Translations under genes and position numbers: made by a program | Shown here: one piece after another, positions 1 through 7,331 of the stretch | Numbering within the stretch: the first letter of the stretch is position 1 | Layout: each line of letters starts with the position of its first letter | Assembly: GCF_024609325.1 (NCBI RefSeq) | Contig: NZ_JANHMQ010000001.1 | Span: forward strand, 1-64,000 | DNA from: Geothrix fuzhouensis | Lineage (GTDB): Bacteria > Acidobacteriota > Holophagae > Holophagales > Holophagaceae | Length of the DNA: 64,000 nucleotides | Direction: 5' to 3' | Notes under the pieces: model-generated | Told to the model about the DNA's origin: nothing | The model's input: the letters and a program-made list of their open reading frames with translations, nothing else | The model's database searches: none

Positions 1-3
1 CCC

Positions 4-120
4 TTCGTCGTGGCTTTTCCCCAAGTGTCACACCCGTTCCCATCCCGAACACGGCAGTTAAGACTTGGAGGGCCGATGATACTGCTCCTCACAGGAGTGG
101 AAAAGTAGGTCGCTGCGACG
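4..120 (+). rRNA. rrf: 5S ribosomal RNA
   Basis: The conserved 5S core (CCGTTCCCATCCCGAACACGG, around 34-54) is present, followed by the GTAGGTCGC element near the 3' end. The terminal helix pairs CGTCG at 6-10 with CGACG at 116-120, which fixes both ends to within a few bases. The length of about 117 nt is normal for 5S. A terminator follows directly, so this is probably the last gene of an rRNA operon whose 16S and 23S genes lie upstream of the window. Confidence 0.93.
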
Positions 121-128
121 TTATATCG

Positions 129-160
129 AACGGGTCACCCCCAAAGGGTGGCCCGTTTTT
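129..160 (+). terminator. intrinsic terminator of the rRNA operon
   Basis: A 10-bp GC-rich stem (CGGGTCACCC at 131-140 with GGGTGGCCCG at 146-155, one G-U pair) closes a five-base loop and runs into TTTTT at 156-160. It sits 10 bases after the 5S 3' end and before the ppdK start, so it separates the rRNA operon from the next gene. Confidence 0.9.
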
Positions 161-237
161 GCGTACCCCTGCTCCGGATCCAAGCGGGTTTTTGCGGGCT
201 TCGCCGGATACACTGGGAGTTCCGTGTGGAGGATCTG

Positions 238-2952
238 ATGAGCAAAGGTGTTTACACCTTCGGGGGAAACCGTAACGAAGGCGGCGCCGCCATGCGCAAC
301 CTTCTTGGAGGCAAAGGATGCAACCTGGCTGAGATGGCCGGGTTGGGCATTCCCGTACCCCCAGGGTTCACGCTCACCACCGAACAGTGCGTCGCCTACT
401 ACATCAACGGCCGCCAGCTCGCCGAAGAACTCAAGACCGAAGTGCTCGATGCCCTGAAGTGGCTGGAGGGTGTGCGCGGCTGCAGCTTCGGCTCCCACGA
501 GAATCCCCTGCTGCTTTCCGTGCGCTCGGGTGCCCGGGTCTCCATGCCCGGCATGATGGATACGGTTCTCAACCTCGGCCTTAATGACCACACGGTTGTG
601 GCCCTGGAGAAGGCCAGCGGTAACCCGCGGTTCGCCTGGGATTCCTACCGCCGCTTCATCACGATGTACAGCAACGTGGTGCTCGGTGTGGAGCACGCCC
701 TCTTCGAAGCTGAGCTGGAGCGGACCAAGGAGCGGCTTGGCAGGCACCAGGACACCGAACTCGCCGCCGAGGATTGGAAGACCCTCGTCGCGGCCTTCAA
801 GGAGATCGTGCAGGAGGAGACCGGGCAGGCCTTCCCGCAGGAGCCCATGGCGCAGCTCTGGGGCGCCATCCGGGCTGTCTTCGAAAGCTGGAACACGGCT
901 CGCGCCATCACGTACCGTCGCCTGCACCGCATCCCCGACGACTGGGGCACGGGTGTCAACGTCCAGAGCATGGTCTTCGGCAACATGGGCGACGACTGCG
1001 GTACCGGTGTGGCCTTCACACGCGATCCCGCCACGGGCGAGAAGCTGTTCTACGGGGAGTACCTCATCAACGCCCAGGGCGAGGATGTGGTGGCGGGCAC
1101 CCGCACGCCCCAGCCCATCACGCGCGCCCAGGCGGATGGCACCGGCTTGAAGAGCCTGGAGGAGGCCATGCCGGCCTCCTTCGCCGAGCTGGATGCCACC
1201 TGCAAGCGCCTGGAGACCCACTTCAAGGACATGCAGGACATCGAGTTCACCATCGAGCGCGGGAAGCTCTACCTGCTGCAGACCCGCAACGGCAAGCGCA
1301 CGGCCATGGCCGGCATCCGCATCGCCATCGACATGGTGGACGAAGGCCTCATCGACAGCCGCACCGCCCTGAAGCGCATCGACGCGGACAGCCTCTCCCA
1401 GCTGCTGGCGCCCGTCTTCGATCCCAAGGAAAAGGACCGGCTGCGGAAGGAGGGCCACCTGCTGACGAAGGGCCTGAATGCCGGTCCCGGCGCAGCCACA
1501 GGCCGCATCGCGCTTACGGCCGAACAGGCTGAGGAGATGGCCCAGGAAGGCCCGGTCGTGCTGGTGCGCGTGGAAACGAGCCCGGAGGACATCTCGGGCA
1601 TGGTGGCCTCCCAGGGCATCCTCACGGCCCGCGGCGGCATGACCAGCCATGCGGCCGTGGTGGCCCGCGGCATGGGCAAGCCCTGCGTCTGCGGCGCCTC
1701 GGCGGTGCAGATCGACGTGGCGCGCGGCGTGGTCAAGGTGGGCGCGCATGAACTGAAAGCAGGCCTGGACTGGATTTCCATGGATGGTTCCACGGGCGAG
1801 GTGTTCGCCGGGAAGCTGAGCGCCCATCCTTCCGAGGTGAACCAGGTGCTGGTGGACGGCCGCCTGAAGGCCGAGGACAGCGAGCTCTACCAGCGGTTCG
1901 CCAAGATCATGACCTGGAGCCACGAGGCCAAGCGGATGAAGGTCCGCACCAACGCCGACACCCCCCACGATGCGGCGGTGGCCCGGGCCTTCGGGGCCCA
2001 GGGCATCGGCCTCTGTCGTACCGAGCACATGTTCTTTGAGGGCGAACGCATCCTCGCCGTCCGCGAAATGATCCTCGCCACGGACACCGAAGGCCGCAAG
2101 AAGGCCCTGGCCAAGCTCCTGCCCATGCAGCGCGAGGACTTCGAGGGCATTTTCACGGCGATGGATGGTCTGCCGGTGAACATCCGCCTGCTGGATCCGC
2201 CCCTGCACGAGTTCCTGCCCCAGGATGAGCCTGGCCAGCGGGAGATGGCCGAGGTGCTGGGCGTCGATCTCGGTACCGTCGAGCGTCGCGTGACGCAGCT
2301 CCACGAGTTCAATCCCATGATGGGCCACCGCGGTTGCCGCCTGGGCATCACCTTCCCCGAGATCATCCGCATGCAGGTCCGCGCCATCGTTGAGGCTGCG
2401 CTGAACGTGGCCGCCAAGGGCATCAAGGCCTACCCCGAGATCATGGTCCCCCTCATCGGCACCGTGCGTGAGCTGACCTACACCAAGACCGAGATGCTGG
2501 ACGAGATCGCCCAGGTGAACCAGGAGCGCGGTACTCAGTTCGCCTGCCCCATCGGCACCATGATCGAGATTCCACGGGCGGCTCTCACCTCCGACAAGAT
2601 CGCTGCGGAGGCCGAGTTCTTCAGCTTCGGCACCAATGACCTCACCCAGATGGGTTTCGGCTTCAGCCGCGACGATGCCGGCACGTTCCTCCCCGAATAT
2701 GTCGGAAAGAAGATCCTGGATGACGATCCCTTCCAGAGCCTGGATCAGGAAGGCATCGGCGAATTGGTGCGCATCTCCTGCGAAAAAGGCCGTGCGGCGC
2801 GCCCGGGGATCAAGCTCGGCGTTTGCGGCGAGCACGGCGGCGACCCCCGCAGCGTGAACTTCTTCCACCACGTGGGACTCGACTACGTGAGCTGCAGCCC
2901 CTATCGCGTGCCCATCGCCACCCTGGCGGCGGCTCAGGCGGCCCTGGACTGA
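238..2952 (+). CDS. ppdK: pyruvate, phosphate dikinase
   Basis: Interconverts pyruvate + ATP + Pi with phosphoenolpyruvate + AMP + PPi in the cytoplasm; in anaerobes it serves either glycolysis or gluconeogenesis. The 904-residue length is that of the bacterial family. The N-terminal ATP-grasp part begins with the typical KGVYTFGG. The swivelling phosphohistidine domain carries GGMTSHAAVVARG with the catalytic His at 471, and the C-terminal TIM barrel carries GVCGEHGGDP with the catalytic Cys at 863. The start is ATG 238, preceded by TGGAGGA six bases upstream; the reading frame is open further upstream to 148, but that part overlaps the terminator and has no family similarity. The gene appears monocistronic, with a convergent gene after it. 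Confidence 0.96.
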   Translation: MSKGVYTFGGNRNEGGAAMRNLLGGKGCNLAEMAGLGIPVPPGFTLTTEQCVAYYINGRQLAEELKTEVLDALKWLEGVRGCSFGSHENPLLLSVRSGARVSMPGMMDTVLNLGLNDHTVVALEKASGNPRFAWDSYRRFITMYSNVVLGVEHALFEAELERTKERLGRHQDTELAAEDWKTLVAAFKEIVQEETGQAFPQEPMAQLWGAIRAVFESWNTARAITYRRLHRIPDDWGTGVNVQSMVFGNMGDDCGTGVAFTRDPATGEKLFYGEYLINAQGEDVVAGTRTPQPITRAQADGTGLKSLEEAMPASFAELDATCKRLETHFKDMQDIEFTIERGKLYLLQTRNGKRTAMAGIRIAIDMVDEGLIDSRTALKRIDADSLSQLLAPVFDPKEKDRLRKEGHLLTKGLNAGPGAATGRIALTAEQAEEMAQEGPVVLVRVETSPEDISGMVASQGILTARGGMTSHAAVVARGMGKPCVCGASAVQIDVARGVVKVGAHELKAGLDWISMDGSTGEVFAGKLSAHPSEVNQVLVDGRLKAEDSELYQRFAKIMTWSHEAKRMKVRTNADTPHDAAVARAFGAQGIGLCRTEHMFFEGERILAVREMILATDTEGRKKALAKLLPMQREDFEGIFTAMDGLPVNIRLLDPPLHEFLPQDEPGQREMAEVLGVDLGTVERRVTQLHEFNPMMGHRGCRLGITFPEIIRMQVRAIVEAALNVAAKGIKAYPEIMVPLIGTVRELTYTKTEMLDEIAQVNQERGTQFACPIGTMIEIPRAALTSDKIAAEAEFFSFGTNDLTQMGFGFSRDDAGTFLPEYVGKKILDDDPFQSLDQEGIGELVRISCEKGRAARPGIKLGVCGEHGGDPRSVNFFHHVGLDYVSCSPYRVPIATLAAAQAALD

Positions 2953-2956
2953 CGCC

Positions 2957-3352
2957 CTACACGAAGGTCACAGTCTGGGTGGCGGACGTCACGATGTAGC
3001 ACCGTTCATTGTTGGAGCGCGGATCGGCCGGGAGCAGGAAGAAACCCGGCCGGCCCGGCTGGTAGCCCTGCGTGGTCCCCACTAGCACCTCACCATCCTT
3101 GAAGGTCACCCGGACTTTCCGGCCCGGCACCGGGGCCTGGGGGGGGAACTCGTTGGTCTTATGGTGCTCAGGGTCGCCGCTCAGGCTCCGGACGAAGTAC
3201 AGGGCTTTGAGGTCAGGGACCTTCACCTCCTGGGGCTTCGCATCGAGGCTGCCATTGGTTGAGATGTGGAAGCGGTCCTTTGCCGGAAGGAAGTCGTTGG
3301 TCTGACCCTTCAGGGTCGTTCCGTCCAGGAATCGCGCCACCACTTGGTTCAT
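2957..3352 (-). CDS. conserved hypothetical protein, two small beta modules
   Basis: A 131-residue soluble protein I cannot assign to a named family. Two similar segments are visible, 'ARFLDGTTLKGQT' near the N-terminus and 'VTFKDGEVLVGTTQGY' in the second half, each reading like a short beta-rich module for regulatory or nucleic-acid surfaces. There is no signal peptide or membrane segment. Start ATG at 3352 is preferred over the longer frame (to 3388) because GGAG lies six bases before it. It is convergent with ppdK, with four bases between the stop codons. Confidence 0.65.
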   Translation of the reverse strand: MNQVVARFLDGTTLKGQTNDFLPAKDRFHISTNGSLDAKPQEVKVPDLKALYFVRSLSGDPEHHKTNEFPPQAPVPGRKVRVTFKDGEVLVGTTQGYQPGRPGFFLLPADPRSNNERCYIVTSATQTVTFV

Positions 3353-3559
3353 GGAAGTCTCCAGGCCACTAATGCCAACGGACATCAAATTTGCCCGAAT
3401 ATGGAAATTGATGCATTTAAATTACAAGCCATTGGTTCCCAGTGCAAGACCCATCCCTCAAAGAATGATGGAATCCCTCGGCCAGGACGTCTCTGGAAGA
3501 GAAACCTGGGCCGAGGCTAAGGCGATAAGCGCGATAGAATTGCCTTTTTCGAGCGAATC

Positions 3560-5257
3560 ATGGCCAAGACCGCGACCAAGGCTTCATCGGATCAGCCCGA
3601 GATCATCTATTCCATGATGCGGGTCAGTAAAATTTATAATAACAAGCCTGTTATCAAGGATATATCGCTCAGTTATTTTTATGGCGCCAAGATCGGCGTC
3701 CTGGGGCTCAACGGCTCCGGCAAGAGCACCGTGCTGCGCATCATGGCGGGCGTGGATCACGACTTCAACGGCGAGGCCGTGCTGAGCAAGGGCTACACCA
3801 CGGGCATCCTGGACCAGGAACCCAAGCTGGACGAAACCAAGACCGTCCGGGAGATCGTCGAGGAAGGCGCCGCCGAGAAGGTGGGCTGGCTGAAGGACTA
3901 CAACGCCATCAGCGACCAGTTCGCCGATCCCGATGCCGACATGGATGGGCTGCTGGCCATGCAGGGGGCCTTGCAGGAGAAGATCGACGCCCATGATTGC
4001 TGGGACCTGGATTCGCGCCTGGAACAAGCCATGGACGCCCTGCGCTGCCCGGACCCCGACACGAAGATCGGCGTGCTGTCCGGCGGCGAGCGTCGCCGCG
4101 TGGCGCTCTGCCGTCTGCTGCTCCAGGAGCCGGACATCCTCCTGCTGGACGAACCCACCAACCACCTGGACGCCGAGACCGTGGCCTGGCTGGAGAAGCA
4201 TCTCCAGGACTACAAAGGCACCGTCATCGCCGTCACCCACGACCGCTACTTCCTGGATCATGTGGCCGAGTGGATCCTGGAACTCGACCGCGGTGAAGGC
4301 ATCCCCTGGAAGGGCAACTACTCCAGCTGGCTGGAGCAGAAGCAGGGGCGCCTGGCCCGGGAGGAGAAGTCCGACCAGAAGCGCCAGAAGACCCTGGAGC
4401 GCGAACTGGAGTGGATCCGCATGTCGCCCAAGGGTCAGCATGCCAAAAGCAAGGATCGCATCGCCAACTACGAGCGGCTGGCGGGTGAGGAAGGGCGGCA
4501 GAAAGAGCAGGAGCTGGAGATCTACATCCCCAGCGGCCCGCGCCTGGGCGACCTGGTGGCGGAGCTGGATGGGGTCTCCAAGGCCTATGGCGACCGCGTG
4601 CTCTTCGAGAACCTGACCTTCGCCATTCCCCGCGCCGGCATCCTGGGCATCATCGGCCCCAACGGCGCCGGCAAGTCCACCTTGCTGCGGCTGCTCACGG
4701 GCCAGGAGCAGCCGGATGCAGGCACCATCCGCATCGGCGAAACCGTTCGCATGGCCTATGTGGATCAGCTCCGCTCGGGGCTCAACCTCGACAAGAGCGT
4801 ATTCGAGGCCGTGTCCGGCGGCTATGAGCAGATCGAGCTGGGCGGCAAGCTCATCAACGCCCGCGCCTGGCTGAGCCGGTTCGGATTCTCCGGCGACTCG
4901 CAGCAGAAAAAGATCTCCGAGCTCAGTGGCGGCCAGCAGAACCGCCTCAACCTGGCGCTCACCCTGAAGAGCGAATCCAACCTGCTGTTCTTCGACGAAC
5001 CCACCAACGACCTGGACGTGAACACCATGCGCGCGCTGGAGGAGGCCATCGAATCCTTCGCCGGCAGCGCCGTCCTGGTGAGCCACGACCGCTGGTTCCT
5101 GGACCGCCTGGCCACGCACATCCTGGCCTTCGAGGGTGATTCCCAGGTGCAATTCTTCGACGGGAACTACAGCCAGTACGAGGAGTACCGCAAGGACGTG
5201 CTGGGCCTGAAGCCCTTCGATCCCCACCGCATCAAGTACCGGAAGCTGACGCGATGA
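3560..5257 (+). CDS. ettA: energy-dependent translational throttle protein EttA (ABC-F ATPase)
   Basis: A ribosome-binding ABC-F protein with no membrane domain. EttA binds the E site of 70S ribosomes and gates the first elongation steps according to the ADP/ATP ratio. Two ABC cassettes are visible: Walker A GLNGSGKST at 49-57 with signature LSGGE at 173-177, and Walker A GPNGAGKST at 366-374 with LSGGQ later. Between them is the charged P-site tRNA interaction linker. The N-terminus (YSMMRVSKIY, then KPVIKDISLS) and the 565-residue length match EttA rather than Uup or YbiT. The next gene overlaps its stop by four bases (ATGA), so the two are probably translationally coupled. Confidence 0.93.
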   Translation: MAKTATKASSDQPEIIYSMMRVSKIYNNKPVIKDISLSYFYGAKIGVLGLNGSGKSTVLRIMAGVDHDFNGEAVLSKGYTTGILDQEPKLDETKTVREIVEEGAAEKVGWLKDYNAISDQFADPDADMDGLLAMQGALQEKIDAHDCWDLDSRLEQAMDALRCPDPDTKIGVLSGGERRRVALCRLLLQEPDILLLDEPTNHLDAETVAWLEKHLQDYKGTVIAVTHDRYFLDHVAEWILELDRGEGIPWKGNYSSWLEQKQGRLAREEKSDQKRQKTLERELEWIRMSPKGQHAKSKDRIANYERLAGEEGRQKEQELEIYIPSGPRLGDLVAELDGVSKAYGDRVLFENLTFAIPRAGILGIIGPNGAGKSTLLRLLTGQEQPDAGTIRIGETVRMAYVDQLRSGLNLDKSVFEAVSGGYEQIELGGKLINARAWLSRFGFSGDSQQKKISELSGGQQNRLNLALTLKSESNLLFFDEPTNDLDVNTMRALEEAIESFAGSAVLVSHDRWFLDRLATHILAFEGDSQVQFFDGNYSQYEEYRKDVLGLKPFDPHRIKYRKLTR

Positions 5258-5874
5258 CGGCGGATGACTCCCGAGCCTCCCGCCTGGCCCTCCTGGCGGC
5301 CGGAGCCCTCCTCCTTGTGGGCGGAGCCGCGCTGTGGCTGGGGCTCGCGGAAAGTGTCATCGCCCTCTGGGGCTTCGGTGCCGCCTGTCTTCTGCAGGTA
5401 ATCCCTTCGCTGGGTGTCTGGCAGCGCATTCGGGAGGGGTTTGGGAACCGGGGTCTGAACCGTGAACGCCTCACTCTGCGAACCGTCAGCCACCTCCTGC
5501 GTCTTCTGGCTCTGGGTGTCGTCCTGACTTCCGTGGCTGCGCTCATGGGCGACCGTTCGCCGCAGGCCGGCTTCTCCGCCCTGGGCCTGGCGATCCTGGC
5601 CGCCGGGCTTATAACCCCCCTCTGGCTCGCGAAGCGGGATTGGGCTGGGGTCCAGCCAAGCCTGGAACTCGATGCCGCACGTACCCGCACCCTGCTGGAG
5701 CTCACGGTCCTGGTCCTCGTGGGCTGGCTCCTGGGCCGCTGGTTCCCCTGTGCTGACGCTGTCACCGGAATCGCCTTGGCTCTGCGCCTGTTCGTTGAAG
5801 GCCGCACTTTGGCCAAAGTCACCACCCTCCAGGCCGCTTCCTGTGGCGGTTGCGGAAGCTGCGGCTGCGGCTAG
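5254..5874 (+). CDS. small multispanning membrane protein with Cys/Gly tail
   Basis: A 206-residue protein of unknown function that starts inside the ettA stop (ATGA overlap). Several hydrophobic stretches (around residues 9-30, 33-52, 75-95, 100-118 and 145-165) suggest four to five membrane helices. The C-terminus is peculiar: it ends SCGGCGSCGCG, four closely spaced cysteines among glycines, which could bind a metal or a cluster but matches no named motif I know. The following methyltransferase gene begins nine bases after its stop, so it belongs to the ettA-dnmt2-nucleosidase run. Confidence 0.7.
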   Translation: MTADDSRASRLALLAAGALLLVGGAALWLGLAESVIALWGFGAACLLQVIPSLGVWQRIREGFGNRGLNRERLTLRTVSHLLRLLALGVVLTSVAALMGDRSPQAGFSALGLAILAAGLITPLWLAKRDWAGVQPSLELDAARTRTLLELTVLVLVGWLLGRWFPCADAVTGIALALRLFVEGRTLAKVTTLQAASCGGCGSCGCG

Positions 5875-5882
5875 GGTCCCTC

Positions 5883-6740
5883 GTGCGCGTTCTTGAACTG
5901 TTCTCGGGCCTCGGGGGCTGGCGCTGCGCTCTCGGAGATCGGGGCAAAGTTGTCGCCGCCTATGACGTGAGCGAAATCGCCAACGGCACCTACGCGCTGA
6001 ATCACGGGGAGAAGCCCAAGGCGCGGGAACTGGCCACCGTGCCCTTGAGGGACCTAGCGGCGCATGGCGCGGATACCTGGGTCATGAGCCCGCCTTGCCA
6101 GCCGTTCTGCCGCATGGGGAACCATCAGGGCTTGGAGGATCGCCGTTCCCGGGCCTTCCGCCATCTCATGGACCTTTTCCGTGAATTTCCGCCGGAGAAG
6201 CTGGTGCTGGAGAACGTCCCCGGGTTTCTGGGCTCGGACGCCCATGCCCTGCTGGCGGAGCGGATCCGCGCCCACGGGATGCATCAACTGGATCTCCAGG
6301 CCTGCCCCAGCCACTTCGGCCTCCCCAACCAGCGGAACAGAGCGTTCATCGTGGCCTCGCGGCAACCCCTGGAAGTTCGTCCCCTGCCAGACCTTCCACC
6401 CCGTCCCCTGTCCGATTTCCTGGACGCGGAGGAGGACCCGGAATTGTACCTTCGGCCCGAGACCCTCGCCCGCCACCACTACGGCATGGACTTCGTCACG
6501 CCCGAAGACCGCCGCAGCACCTGCTTCATCGGCGGTTATGGTCAGCGCTACGTGGGCAGTGGTTCCTTCCTGAGAACCGAGCGCGGCGTGCGTCGCTTCT
6601 CACCCTCGGAGGTTGCGCGCCTGCTTGGGCTCCCGGAAGGTTTCCGCTTTCCGGAAGGATTGCCCCTCGAAGCCCGCTACCGGCTGCTGGGCAACGGCCT
6701 GTCCATCCCTGTCGCCGCCTGGGCGCTCGATCACCTGTAA
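5883..6740 (+). CDS. Dnmt2/TRDMT1-like C5-cytosine methyltransferase (probable tRNA methyltransferase)
   Basis: A SAM-dependent cytosine-C5 methyltransferase of 285 residues. Motif I is LELFSGLGG (residues 4-12), motif IV is SPPCQPF with the nucleophile Cys72, motif VI is ENV (110-112), motif VIII is NQRNRAF (149-155), and the C-terminus carries RYRLLGNGL. The order and spacing follow Dnmt2 rather than restriction-type DNA methylases: the target-recognition segment is short and holds STCFIGGYG (212-220), where Dnmt2 has its CFT hallmark followed by a glycine-rich stretch and G-S. Dnmt2 enzymes methylate C38 of tRNA (Asp in eukaryotes, Glu shown for a Geobacter homologue). No endonuclease gene is nearby, which argues against a restriction system. 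GTG 5883 is chosen because motif I then sits at the N-terminus; TTG 5850 lies inside the preceding gene. Confidence 0.8.
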   Translation: MRVLELFSGLGGWRCALGDRGKVVAAYDVSEIANGTYALNHGEKPKARELATVPLRDLAAHGADTWVMSPPCQPFCRMGNHQGLEDRRSRAFRHLMDLFREFPPEKLVLENVPGFLGSDAHALLAERIRAHGMHQLDLQACPSHFGLPNQRNRAFIVASRQPLEVRPLPDLPPRPLSDFLDAEEDPELYLRPETLARHHYGMDFVTPEDRRSTCFIGGYGQRYVGSGSFLRTERGVRRFSPSEVARLLGLPEGFRFPEGLPLEARYRLLGNGLSIPVAAWALDHL

Positions 6741-6749
6741 ACTCTAGCC

Positions 6750-7331
6750 ATGCGTCTCCTGCTTTCCGCCTTCACCCCGGAGTTGGGTCTCCTCGCGGAA
6801 GATCCGCCTGCGGGCTGGGAGACGGCTACCGTTGGCATCGGCGCTGTGACCGCGGCGGTGGCCACGGCCCGGTTGCTGGTGGAGCGGCAGCCCGAGGCGG
6901 TGCTCTTTCTGGGTACGTGCGGGCGCTACGACGAGCGGCTGGCGCTGTTCGAGTGTCTGTGGGCTTCCGAAGCCATCGCCACCTCCCTTGAAGAGCGGCG
7001 GGGCGGCGCCTACCGGCCGGGTCTCGAGCGCATCCGCTGGGTTTCAACGCTTCCAGGGCCGTTGCCGAGCCAGGCCGTGGCCGTGCCGCCCGCCATCACG
7101 AAGACCTCCGAAGGCGCGAGCCTGCTGGCCTCCGTGGCGCCGGCAGAACACCTGGAACTCACGGGTGTCTTCGCGGCCTGCCGTGCGGCCGGGGTGCCCT
7201 GCGGAGGGGCCTTGGTGGTGGTGAACGACGTGGGCCCCGAAGCCCCGGCCCAGTGGAAGGCCAACCATGCCGAGGGCAGCCGGAGGCTGGTGGAAGCGCT
7301 CAGGGCCTCGGGCTATTTCGAAGGGGAGTGA
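6750..7331 (+). CDS. nucleoside phosphorylase-family hydrolase (possible futalosine hydrolase MqnB)
   Basis: A 193-residue member of the purine nucleoside phosphorylase/MTA-SAH nucleosidase superfamily. Visible signatures are the glycine-rich GIGAVTAA near the N-terminus, VLFLGTCGRYD in the middle, and ELTGVFAACRAAGVP followed by VVVNDVG, which corresponds to the catalytic Asp region of nucleosidases. MqnB splits futalosine in the alternative menaquinone pathway, which would suit an anaerobe, but the sequence alone does not separate it from other nucleosidases and no other mqn genes are in the window. It begins nine bases after the methyltransferase stop and ends overlapping the convergent comEC by 32 bases. 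Confidence 0.65.
   Translation: MRLLLSAFTPELGLLAEDPPAGWETATVGIGAVTAAVATARLLVERQPEAVLFLGTCGRYDERLALFECLWASEAIATSLEERRGGAYRPGLERIRWVSTLPGPLPSQAVAVPPAITKTSEGASLLASVAPAEHLELTGVFAACRAAGVPCGGALVVVNDVGPEAPAQWKANHAEGSRRLVEALRASGYFEGE

Noticed and set aside
121-2871. A 916-codon open frame on the minus strand across ppdK
   Set aside because: It is antisense to a full-length, motif-complete ppdK. High GC at third positions removes stops from the opposite strand; the peptide is His/Gly/Leu-rich with no domain, and it runs into the terminator region.
3584-5227. 547-codon minus-strand frame over ettA
   Set aside because: Antisense shadow of a recognised ABC-F gene, with low-complexity composition and no plausible start signal.
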